Below, piece after piece: positions 55,318 through 62,140 of a stretch of DNA of 64,000 bases. The DNA is taken from positions 1-64,000 of the forward strand of contig NZ_JAGGPU010000011.1 in NCBI RefSeq assembly GCF_018613605.1. Direction: 5' to 3'. Within the stretch, counting starts at the first letter, position 1. Each line of letters starts with the position of its first letter. Made by a program: the position numbers and the translations under genes. The notes beneath the pieces were generated by a model. It did not search any database. It worked only from the letters and a program-made list of their open reading frames with translations, and was not told where the DNA came from. This DNA comes from Pedobacter sp. ISL-64. Its GTDB lineage: Bacteria > Bacteroidota > Bacteroidia > Sphingobacteriales > Sphingobacteriaceae.

Positions 55318-56135
55318 TAGCGGGTTAAGGTAAAGATTAATACGGCCAAATTGACGACTACAAGCAGCGGTTGTACAATATTATTAACACTGGTTAACTT
55401 TTCGCTCAATGCCGAGCTCTTGGTTTGTTGAAGAACAATAATGTCGTTGTTCTGGAGGATGAGTTTTTTGCTGGCTAAACTGTTGATGTCATTCAGATTT
55501 ACATAAATAATTTCCGGGTGGCTTCTTTCGCCGCGGATAATTTTCAGCGTTTTAGGATCTGCCGTTTTATTAATGCCGCCTGCCTCGCCAATAATATCAA
55601 TCAGCGTAGTATTTTCTCGCTCAAGCAAAAAATTGCCTTGCCTACTAAATTCGCCAAGTAAAGTAACTTTTAAATTTACTACACTCAACTCTATAATGGG
55701 GTCGCGCAACAATTGTTTTGCATATAAATCTTGTATTTTAATGGCAGCATCTCTTCTGCTCAGTCCTAGTACCTCAACTTTCCCAATAGCAGGTAAATTT
55801 ACTTTCCCATCTATATCTACAAGGTAAGATAATGTACTATTTATACTGCCAGCTACTACATTTTGGCTGCCACTTGGATTGCTTGCGGAAGAAGTTGAAG
55901 CCCCAAACTCTTTGTTTTGTACATTTCGGATAGCCAACTGATCATTCACCTTTATTTTGTAATAGGCATCACTAATGCCCTGGTCGTTTACCACATATAC
56001 CTGTTTAATGGTATCGGTGACCACATCACTCGGGGCGTTAAACAGACTGTGCTCTTTTCGGGCAGCACAACCTACAAAAATTGAGCAAATGAATAAAATA
56101 CAGACACATTTTAATATTGCTTTTGTTGGGATCAT
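55317..56135 (-). CDS. wza: Polysaccharide export outer-membrane lipoprotein (Wza type)
   Basis: Outer-membrane export channel subunit, 272 residues from ATG 56135 (MIPTKAILKCVCILFICSIF); a TTG at 56165 would add ten residues. The lipobox is IFVGC (Cys about 23), so a lipoprotein. The poly_export domain has YYKIKVNDQLAIRNVQNKEF and a following SLBB region (VEVLGLSRRDAAIKIQDLYA, VTLLGEFSRQGNFLLERENT, IDIIGEAGGINKTADPKTLK). A C-terminal hydrophobic segment (IVQPLLVVVNLAVLIFTLT) is also typical for Bacteroidota Wza. First gene of the minus-strand operon, divergent from the first small sorted protein gene. Confidence 0.94.
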   Translation of the reverse strand: MIPTKAILKCVCILFICSIFVGCAARKEHSLFNAPSDVVTDTIKQVYVVNDQGISDAYYKIKVNDQLAIRNVQNKEFGASTSSASNPSGSQNVVAGSINSTLSYLVDIDGKVNLPAIGKVEVLGLSRRDAAIKIQDLYAKQLLRDPIIELSVVNLKVTLLGEFSRQGNFLLERENTTLIDIIGEAGGINKTADPKTLKIIRGERSHPEIIYVNLNDINSLASKKLILQNNDIIVLQQTKSSALSEKLTSVNNIVQPLLVVVNLAVLIFTLTR

Positions 56136-56165
56136 AATTTGGGATGAGGAAATAGATTTGTGCAA

Positions 56166-56492
56166 TAGCTTACACGCAAAATATGGTTAAATATGAATAA
56201 TATATGGGTTAAAGATGCTTAAAAAAAAATAAACTGAAAAGTAAGATTTACTTACTGTCTTTTAAGGAGGTGATGAATAATGCATAGTTTCATTGTCCGT
56301 TATAATTCAATGTTATTCGTTAATGCATAATTAACAACGTTTTTTAAAGCCATTTGTTTAAAATCGGCCAATAATAAAAAATGTAGTTAGTTTTGATACG
56401 TTATTTTTATATTGACAAAAATCATCATAAATATGTTTTTATGTAGAATTACTACTACGATTTAATGTTAGTTTTGATCAAAATTAAATGTT
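56166..56492. promoter_or_regulatory. Divergent control region between wza and the sorted proteins
   Basis: Drives the minus-strand glycan operon and the plus-strand small proteins. Two TAGTTTTGAT elements (56388-56397, 56469-56478) face the plus strand; the second forms TAGTTTTGATCAAAATTA, which also gives TAATTTTG (TAnnTTTG) on the minus strand. AGTAAG/CTTACT (56240-56256) is a short inverted repeat. A 16-codon frame with a perfect AAGGAGGTGAT in front starts at 56280. No fixed -33 box was found. Confidence 0.6.
56469..56486 (+). promoter_or_regulatory. Palindromic promoter/operator element
   Basis: TAGTTTTGATCAAAATTA is a near-perfect palindrome (core TTTTGATCAAAA exact). It carries TAGTTTTG and, on the other strand, TAATTTTG, both matching TAnnTTTG. 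It ends six bases before the ATG of the first sorted protein. Confidence 0.55.
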
Positions 56493-56858
56493 ATGGTCAA
56501 GTTTGCCTTTCTACTGCTGTCGATTATGTCTTGCTGGTTAAAAGTCGATGCTGATACCGGTTGTTCTTACAATGGATACGTTTATACCAGGGCGCCATAT
56601 ATCCTCAATTGGTATTGGTCTGTTCCAATTCAGGATAACTGCCCTTCAGGTGCGCTCCATTCTACCCAATACGCAAATGTTTCTGCCACTTCTACTACTC
56701 CTTGTTCTGTCGGAGTTTTCGCGTGGGGAGTGCAAGTCAATTATGAAATTGATTTTTGTCCTTTGGATGATTTTATTTGGGTAATGACCTTTCTAAGTGG
56801 AATTTTTGGTTACATGTTTATCCATAAAAAAAATTACTCTCTATCTTATGTTGCTTAA
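56493..56858 (+). CDS. Small secreted protein with C-terminal sorting signal, 1
   Basis: A 121-residue protein: signal peptide (MVKFAFLLLSIMSCWLKVDA), then a mature domain of about 70 residues opening with DTGCSYNGYVYTRAP and carrying about four cysteines (GC, DNC, TPC, FC). The C-terminus is a tripartite sorting signal: CPLDD, a hydrophobic segment WVMTFLSGIFGYMFI and a basic tail starting HKKN. This matches what exosortases recognise and resembles the PID-CTERM type by memory. The P-L-D replaces P-I-D. After processing it would be a tiny, disulfide-bonded surface protein. First of four related genes divergent from the glycan operon. Function unknown; not seen in other contexts by me. Confidence 0.82.
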   Translation: MVKFAFLLLSIMSCWLKVDADTGCSYNGYVYTRAPYILNWYWSVPIQDNCPSGALHSTQYANVSATSTTPCSVGVFAWGVQVNYEIDFCPLDDFIWVMTFLSGIFGYMFIHKKNYSLSYVA

Positions 56859-56994
56859 GCCAAAAGGCTTAATGCACTTTAAAAATTGAGGTCAATTACA
56901 GCGCTAGGCATACTGATAAATGTGTAGTTAAAGTTTTATTTATTGATTCTTTTGTTGATCTTTGAGGCAAGTCATCTTATCCCTTATCTGGTTC

Positions 56995-57399
56995 ATGAAA
57001 ATTATTTCATTAGTCTTTTTATGCGCATTATACTTTATTATTGGTAATGTTCAAGCACAAACTTATGGTTGCCTCGTAACTGATGGTGGGAACAGGCGAT
57101 TATACACGATGCCAGAAGCACCATCTACAACATATACTGCAAATTGTGGCGGTGTTAGTCAATCTAACTTAAGCGGCTATACCGGTAGTCCTGTCACAAT
57201 TGATGCGAACTGTTCCTGGACACCAGGTATCTTCGATGTTCAACCGCATACTTGTTATATTCCAGTTGGGGGTTATTGTGGTAAGCTAGGGACTTACGTA
57301 CTAGCATGTCCAATAGATGACTGTACATACCTGCTAGTGCTTTTTGCAGGTTTTTTTGGCTTTTATATTTTAATCGTGAAGCGCAATAAAATCGCCTAA
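56995..57399 (+). CDS. Small secreted protein with C-terminal sorting signal (PID type), 2
   Basis: A 134-residue protein from ATG 56995 (MKIISLVFLCALYFIIGNVQ); the frame can be opened 11 codons earlier at a TTG. Signal peptide ends VQAQ. The mature part starts TYGCLVTDGGNRRLYTMPEA, includes about eight cysteines (for example DANCSWTPG, HTCYIPVGGYCGKLG) and ends CPIDDCTYLLVLFAGFFGFY with a basic tail KRNKIA. P-I-D, a hydrophobic segment with G-F-F-G and the basic tail give the tripartite signal of exosortase substrates. Its N-terminal 60 residues are clearly related to protein 4. A hairpin at 57456 may end its transcript. Confidence 0.84.
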   Translation: MKIISLVFLCALYFIIGNVQAQTYGCLVTDGGNRRLYTMPEAPSTTYTANCGGVSQSNLSGYTGSPVTIDANCSWTPGIFDVQPHTCYIPVGGYCGKLGTYVLACPIDDCTYLLVLFAGFFGFYILIVKRNKIA

Positions 57400-57455
57400 T
57401 GAAAATCCCTTAAACCTATAATTTCACAGATGTTTAGAAACATCGACCTTCTTTG

Positions 57456-57484
57456 GAATAATTTTGCTTAAAAAAGCATTATTC
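57456..57484 (+). terminator. Possible terminator after sorted protein 2
   Basis: GAATAA pairs with TTATTC and inner TGCTT with AAGCA across AAAA; a T-rich ATTTTATTC follows. Stem has a bulge, so strength is uncertain. Confidence 0.4.
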
Positions 57485-57695
57485 ATTTTATTCATGATAA
57501 TTGTCAATAGGTCGATTGCTCGCAGTAACAATGGCTATTTTTCCAGAATATTCCTCTAAGCGTCATTAGGTTAGCTTTTTCGTCAAATTAGACTCGATAA
57601 TTGTTCGATTAATTATCTATGTAATGTCTTTTTTAAAAACCAAATAAAAAGGTGAGGCGTATATCCTTCTTTTTATTGCAATATTTGCAGAAAAT

Positions 57696-57711
57696 GTAGT
57701 TTTAAAACTAC
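57696..57711 (+). promoter_or_regulatory. Perfect palindrome before sorted protein 3
   Basis: GTAGTTTTAAAACTAC is a perfect 16-bp palindrome ending 15 bases before the ATG at 57727. The half-site GTAGTTTT recurs upstream of sorted protein 4 at exactly the same distance from the ATG (start of GTAG 31 bases before) and in related form upstream of the others. Confidence 0.55.
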
Positions 57712-57726
57712 TGATTTTTGGTTTTT

Positions 57727-58299
57727 ATGAAGTTTTTGTCGTCTATTTCTATCCTTATTTTAGGATCTTTTTTTAATCTATTATTTGCTCAAACTACTGG
57801 AAGAGGATGTAATCTTGGTAGTAGCGTTGCCACTGAATATTTGGGAATGGCTACTTATAATGGGCGTGCCGATCAAAAGGTTTATGTATATAGCTCTTCC
57901 CCTTCTGCAATTATCGAAATTGTATTTGGACAGGGCTATAGCGGTTATAGGTGTGGATACATTAATATATATGATGGAGGAGCAAGGTGGGATTCCGCTA
58001 CCCAGCAGAGTATACCTTACCAGGCTGTAAATGAAATAACAAATAATTATACAAACGATGAATCACATAGATGTGTTACCGCTTTATCGCTTAGCCAGAA
58101 CTTCGACAGTGGTCAGGGTGGAGAGGGTTATGAGGCAGATTACAGTTATAATAATCCAGCTTACTATTCAAATAACGACCCTAACTATCCTTGCAATGCG
58201 CCCCCTAACAATCTTCCGGTAGATCAGAACATTATATTTATGCTTTTACCATTAGGCCTTTTCGGCTTTTTGAAAGTTAGAAAGAAATCTGAAAACTAG
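57727..58299 (+). CDS. Small secreted protein with C-terminal sorting signal, 3
   Basis: A 190-residue protein from ATG 57727 (a TTG three codons earlier also opens the frame). Signal peptide MKFLSSISILILGSFFNLLF ends AQ. The mature part opens TTGRGCNLGSSVATEYLGMA and is rich in Tyr, Asn, Ser and Gly (YSYNNPAYYSNNDPNYPCNA) with about five cysteines. The C-terminus is NNLPVDQNIIFMLLPLGLFG then FLKVRKKSEN: P-V-D, a hydrophobic stretch with G-L-F-G and a basic tail. It is longer and more divergent than the other three. No catalytic motif; a structural or adhesive role is a guess. Confidence 0.82.
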   Translation: MKFLSSISILILGSFFNLLFAQTTGRGCNLGSSVATEYLGMATYNGRADQKVYVYSSSPSAIIEIVFGQGYSGYRCGYINIYDGGARWDSATQQSIPYQAVNEITNNYTNDESHRCVTALSLSQNFDSGQGGEGYEADYSYNNPAYYSNNDPNYPCNAPPNNLPVDQNIIFMLLPLGLFGFLKVRKKSEN

Positions 58300-58637
58300 C
58301 TGGTTTAAACTAGATAGGGTAGTTGAGTATAAATCTTAAAACTTCTTGAACAAAAGGAACAACGAATTCATAATGTAAGGTGGCTAATTTTATATGGGAT
58401 CAATATCGATATGAATGAAGGGGCATATTAGTTATCGTATTATTCTTTTCTTGAAATACTTTATACGTATTTGTTCAGGGTTCAGCCACGGGACGCATCA
58501 TGCCTGATGAATAAATTGTTTACCGAAATCAGTAATGAAGGCGGAATCCTCTTAATAGTTGAAAGCAGTTGAACAAAACGAATGTAGTTTCTGCATTAGG
58601 TTTGGTGTAGTTTTGATTTGGATATAATTCTACAGTT
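58300..58637. promoter_or_regulatory. Promoter region of sorted protein 4
   Basis: About 340 bases with no gene. Near its end GTAGTTTC (58584-58591) and GTAGTTTTGAT (58607-58617) lie before the ATG at 58638; TAGTTTTG fits the TAnnTTTG -7 box. The rest shows nothing I can name. Confidence 0.5.
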
Positions 58638-59042
58638 ATGGACTCCTTGAAATGCTTAGCTATATGGATTGTTTTGTTTCTCTATTCTACCTTAGCTAAA
58701 GCTACCGATGGATGTTTGATCACCGGCGGGACTGAACTTTATGATACTCCCACATTAAATGTTTTAACTGGAGGATATAAGCTTTATACTAATTCGTTAT
58801 ATCCTTTATCCAGTAATTATTGTAGTTGGGCAGCCGTATCATATACAGGGAATACATGTGGTGTTTGTTCCGGCTTGGGAATTTGTGTATTTGGAATCTG
58901 TCCATGTATTGGAACAGCTAAATATGGTTTGGAGGGGTCATTCACAATGGTTTTATGCAACTTCGATGACCATTCGTGGCTTTTAGGCGCAGCGGCAGGT
59001 ATATTTGGTTTATTAGTCATCAAAAGAAGAAATAAACTATAA
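58638..59042 (+). CDS. Small secreted protein with C-terminal sorting signal, 4
   Basis: A 134-residue protein. Signal peptide MDSLKCLAIWIVLFLYSTLA followed by KATDGCLITGGTELYDTPTL; the GCLxTxGG...LYxxP pattern matches protein 2, so these two are paralogues. The middle holds a Cys-rich stretch (NTCGVCSGLGICVFGICPC). The C-terminus is LCNFDDHSWLLGAAAGIFGL with KRRNKL: here C-N-F-D-D replaces C-P-I-D-D, but the hydrophobic G-I-F-G segment and basic tail are kept. A likely exosortase substrate with a degenerate first part. The ATG is well placed behind a GTAGTTTTGAT element. Confidence 0.82.
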   Translation: MDSLKCLAIWIVLFLYSTLAKATDGCLITGGTELYDTPTLNVLTGGYKLYTNSLYPLSSNYCSWAAVSYTGNTCGVCSGLGICVFGICPCIGTAKYGLEGSFTMVLCNFDDHSWLLGAAAGIFGLLVIKRRNKL

Positions 59043-59151
59043 ATCATCTTTGTCGGCTCGAATAGAAAACCATTCGACATATGTAAAGCTATTCTCTATC
59101 TTTACGCAGTTTTCACCTTTAAGAAAGCCGGAGAATCCCGATTTGGTCACA

Positions 59152-59892
59152 ATGAAAATATCCCTTATTACAGTCGTTTACAATGGAGAAACCTTTTTGC
59201 AGGAGTGTTTTAATTCGGTAATCGCGCAAACCTATGCTGACATAGAATATCTTGTAATTGATGGGGGATCGACAGACAGAACGTTGAATATTATTCAGGA
59301 GAACCAATCTCATATTGGTTATTTTGTTTCGGAAAAAGATAAAGGTTTATACGATGCCATTAATAAAGGGATCCGGAGGGCAACCGGTGAGGTGATCGGA
59401 ATTTTAAATGCCGATGACCTATTTGCGCACCCTGATGTATTGACATCAGTAGCCAAAACCTTTATCGATCAGCCGAAGATAGATGGACTTTATGGTGACC
59501 TCAACTACATCCATCCAAAAACACATAAGATTATTAGGACCTGGAAATCACAGCAAAACACTTTTCAAGATCTTAAAAAAGGCTGGATGCCCGCGCACCC
59601 TACACTGTATTTGAAAAGATCTTTGTTTCAGAAAAACGGCGATTATGCCTTAGATCTGGGTACTGCTGCCGATTACGAATTAATACTACGTTACTTTTAT
59701 ACCCATAAAATAGAAGCGGTTTACCTGCCTATCTTAATGGTGAATATGCGCACGGGAGGGGTAAGCAACCAATCTTTAAGGAGCAGGGTATCTGCTTTTG
59801 TTAATGATTATAAAGCTTTAAAAAGAAACAGTGTACCACACCCCCTTTGGGTCGTGATCAGGAAAAAGCTGAGTAAACTCAGCCAATTTTGA
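59152..59892 (+). CDS. Glycosyltransferase family 2 (WcaE/WcaA-like)
   Basis: A 246-residue GT-A transferase from ATG 59152 (MKISLITVVYNGETFLQECF); upstream codons in frame do not look like protein. YLVIDGGSTDRTLNIIQENQ and GEVIGILNADDLFAHPDVL (DxD) are typical of the colanic-acid GT2 group. YFVSEKDKGLYDAINKGIRR is a hallmark block. It follows the sorted-protein genes on the plus strand, outside the large glycan operon, and may glycosylate them or contribute to the same polysaccharide. Confidence 0.92.
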   Translation: MKISLITVVYNGETFLQECFNSVIAQTYADIEYLVIDGGSTDRTLNIIQENQSHIGYFVSEKDKGLYDAINKGIRRATGEVIGILNADDLFAHPDVLTSVAKTFIDQPKIDGLYGDLNYIHPKTHKIIRTWKSQQNTFQDLKKGWMPAHPTLYLKRSLFQKNGDYALDLGTAADYELILRYFYTHKIEAVYLPILMVNMRTGGVSNQSLRSRVSAFVNDYKALKRNSVPHPLWVVIRKKLSKLSQF

Positions 59893-60211
59893 TTCTTTTC
59901 GAAGAAGAATTTAAGGAAATAAATCTCCTCAGATTATCGTCATTGCGAGAAGGCTTTTTCAGCCGACAAAGCAATCTTACAACGATCGCTAAGCGTGCGC
60001 TTTAAGATTCCCGCCTGCGCGGGAAAGACGATCACTCTACTTGGATCTGTCATTAATCGCAACTCCAGTCTTTCTGAGGTAATCTGATGTCTGGTCAGCA
60101 AAACACCATTATAAATCCACCTCACATTTGATTTATGTCATGTCAAACATTTTACATCACAATTTTGTTTATCTTAGTATAGCTATATTTGCTTGCAAGT
60201 CTCTATAAGTT
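59893..60211. repeat. Repeat-bearing intergenic region with a promoter
   Basis: Two dispersed elements: CGTCATTGCGAGAAGGCTTT...AAAGCAATCTT (59939-59979, the 'ATTGCGAG/AAGCAATC' type) and GATTCCCGCCTGCGCGGGAA (60006-60025, a CCCGC/GCGGG hairpin). TATATTTG at 60184-60191 fits the -7 consensus; a TTTG lies 16 bases upstream (60164-60167). No gene seen. Confidence 0.65.
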
Positions 60212-61291
60212 TTGCTAAAAGATATTCTGAATACCAGCCCTAACTATTTCTGTATAGCCATATTTATTTTGGCCTTTTCAATTGTAGTTATTAGTATTCC
60301 AAGTATAATCTATACTTCGTTAAAATATGGCCTTTTTGATAAGAACGACCTGTACCGTAAAAACCATAAACGCAATATTTCACGTTTAGGTGGCTTGGCC
60401 ATTGTAGGTAGTTTTACCGTATGTATCCTGCTTTTTTCGGCCATTATTAATTTTAAAGAAGCTAATTTTTTAATTGCATCGTGCATTATCCTTGCGGCGC
60501 TTGGCTTAAAAGACGATGTTTATGGCACCAATACCAGTACAAAATTTATTCTACAGATCGTAGTAGCCTTTATCCTGGTTTTTTTTGGTGCCTTCCGTTT
60601 AACAAGTTTGTACGGTGTATTGGGTATAGGAGATATGGCGCCTTTATGGGGAAGCCTTTTCTCTATCGCGCTGATCATTTTCCTGAACAATGCATTCAAT
60701 TTAATAGATGGCATTGACGGACTGGCAGGTGGAATCGGCATTTTAACAAGCCTGGCTTTCGGTATTTTGTTTTCCTTGATGGGACAAGTGCCCTATGCAT
60801 TTATAGCCTTTGCCCTTGCGGGTGCCATCGCAGGCTTTTTAAAATACAATTGGTTTCCTGCGAAAATATTTATGGGCGATACAGGCGCACTGATCATTGG
60901 GCTTATTTCTGCTGCCCTGGCCATTAAGTTTATAGAGCTCAATAAGTTTACAGGTGAAAATAAACCTGCTTTTTATTCTGCGCCAGCAATAGCGGTAGCC
61001 ATACTGATCGTACCCATTTTCGACTCATTAAGAGTTTTTACCATCCGTATTTTAAAGGGAGGTTCTCCGTTTAAGGGAGACCGTAACCACATCCACCACC
61101 GTTTAGAGCAGTTAGGGTTTAAGCCCAGCTGGATCGTAATTTCTACTGCTGGGTTTAATCTGGCTGCAATAGCGGCCACCATTTTCCTTCAGCAACTTGG
61201 AAATTTTGTATTGATTTTCCTCATTATTGGTCTCTGCATTGCGTTTAATACCTTGCTTACCTTAGGCCTGCTTAAAAAGAAAGGCAGGTGA
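60212..61291 (+). CDS. WecA/MraY-like undecaprenyl-phosphate sugar-1-phosphate transferase
   Basis: Polytopic membrane enzyme of 359 residues with about 11 helices. It transfers a HexNAc-1-phosphate from UDP-sugar to undecaprenyl phosphate and so starts lipid-linked glycan assembly. Motifs: GLKDDVYGTNTSTKFILQ (Asp-Asp), FLNNAFNLIDGIDGLAGGIG, KYNWFPAKIFMGDTGALIIG and GDRNHIHHRLEQLGF (His block). No ATG precedes the conserved part in frame; the start is a TTG at 60212, downstream of a TATATTTG box. This is the only initiating transferase in the window, so it may prime the polysaccharide of the minus-strand locus. Confidence 0.92.
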   Translation: MLKDILNTSPNYFCIAIFILAFSIVVISIPSIIYTSLKYGLFDKNDLYRKNHKRNISRLGGLAIVGSFTVCILLFSAIINFKEANFLIASCIILAALGLKDDVYGTNTSTKFILQIVVAFILVFFGAFRLTSLYGVLGIGDMAPLWGSLFSIALIIFLNNAFNLIDGIDGLAGGIGILTSLAFGILFSLMGQVPYAFIAFALAGAIAGFLKYNWFPAKIFMGDTGALIIGLISAALAIKFIELNKFTGENKPAFYSAPAIAVAILIVPIFDSLRVFTIRILKGGSPFKGDRNHIHHRLEQLGFKPSWIVISTAGFNLAAIAATIFLQQLGNFVLIFLIIGLCIAFNTLLTLGLLKKKGR

Positions 61292-62140
61292 AATTAATTT
61301 AGCATATGTTCCTGTACGCCAAAAATAAATTTTAATTTTTAGTAAAGCAGGTGTTTGCCTATCGGTTTCCTTGCAGATCAGAAGTACCTAGCCCCGGTCG
61401 CAGCGGCATCCCCGGAGCGCAGCGCCGGGATATAGCGAAGAACGGGAAGAAACATTCATAGCTGTACAGGCTTTGCGCTCCTAAAAAAGAACCTTATCAT
61501 TTTAAAAAAGCAGATGACTTTGCACTCTTGAAATAAATTTTAATTTTTAGTAAAGCAGGTGTTTGCCTATCGGTTTGGGTAGTCCTTCTTTCCGCTCCTA
61601 TCTTTTTGTGATGGTTAGTGAGAAGTTGTGTGTTGGTGCTACAAAAAGGATAGCCGCTACAATAAGGTTTATTTAACCGAGGTCTGTGGAACAAACCCAC
61701 TTCGTATATTAACTATAAAAACAATGGGCAGCTTTGTATCGGTTCCCTTTGCAGATCAGAAGTGCCTAGCCCCGGTCGCAGCGGCATCCCCGGAGCGCAG
61801 CCAGGGATATAGCGAAGAACGGGAAGAAACATTAATAGCTGTACAGGCTTTGTGCTCCAAAAAAGAATCTTTTTAAAAAAGCAGGTGACTTTGCGCTCTT
61901 AAAAGTAGCATGCCCCGCGGCAAAGCGCGGAAAAAATCGATATCTGTGTCTAAACATTAGTTTTTTCTGAGCCAGAATATTTTAATAGCATAACGCTCAC
62001 CTCAGAAAAAGAAGCAAAATTGACTTTTTAAGAAAAGCATAGCTGCTGAAATAAGGTTTCATCATTCCTTTTCCATCTTATATAATCAGGTCTTTGCTTT
62101 GATAAATAAATACTAATTTTGCGCTCTAATTTTTATAATA
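61292..62140. repeat. 849-base intergenic region with a duplicated block
   Basis: Two copies of a block of about 165 bases (61361-61529 and 61738-61900) share AGCCCCGGTCGCAGCGGCAT, CCCCGGAGCGCAGC, ATATAGCGAAGAACGGGAAG and CTTTGCxCTCTT. A flanking segment (TTTTAATTTTTAGTAAAGCA to ATCGGTTT) is present before and after copy one. No gene is supported; short frames across it are repeat shadows. Confidence 0.8.
62093..62121 (+). promoter_or_regulatory. Promoter of the gap gene
   Basis: TTTG at 62093-62096 (a second at 62098-62101) and TAATTTTG at 62114-62121, matching the Bacteroidota -33 TTTG and -7 TAnnTTTG elements with 17 bases between. The ATG is at 62141, giving a very short leader. Confidence 0.65.

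Larger units (their letters stand above)
57400..57726. other. Intergenic region with hairpins and a palindromic element
   Basis: Contains the small stem GATGTTT-AG-AAACATC (57429-57444), the possible terminator at 57456-57484 and the palindrome at 57696-57711. No gene seen. Confidence 0.5.

Noticed and set aside
59050..59151. N-terminal extension of the GT2 gene
   Set aside because: The 34 extra codons do not resemble the family; the conserved start is the ATG at 59152.
61628..61876. 82-codon frame across the duplicated block
   Set aside because: Runs through the repeat and carries no domain; a repeat shadow.
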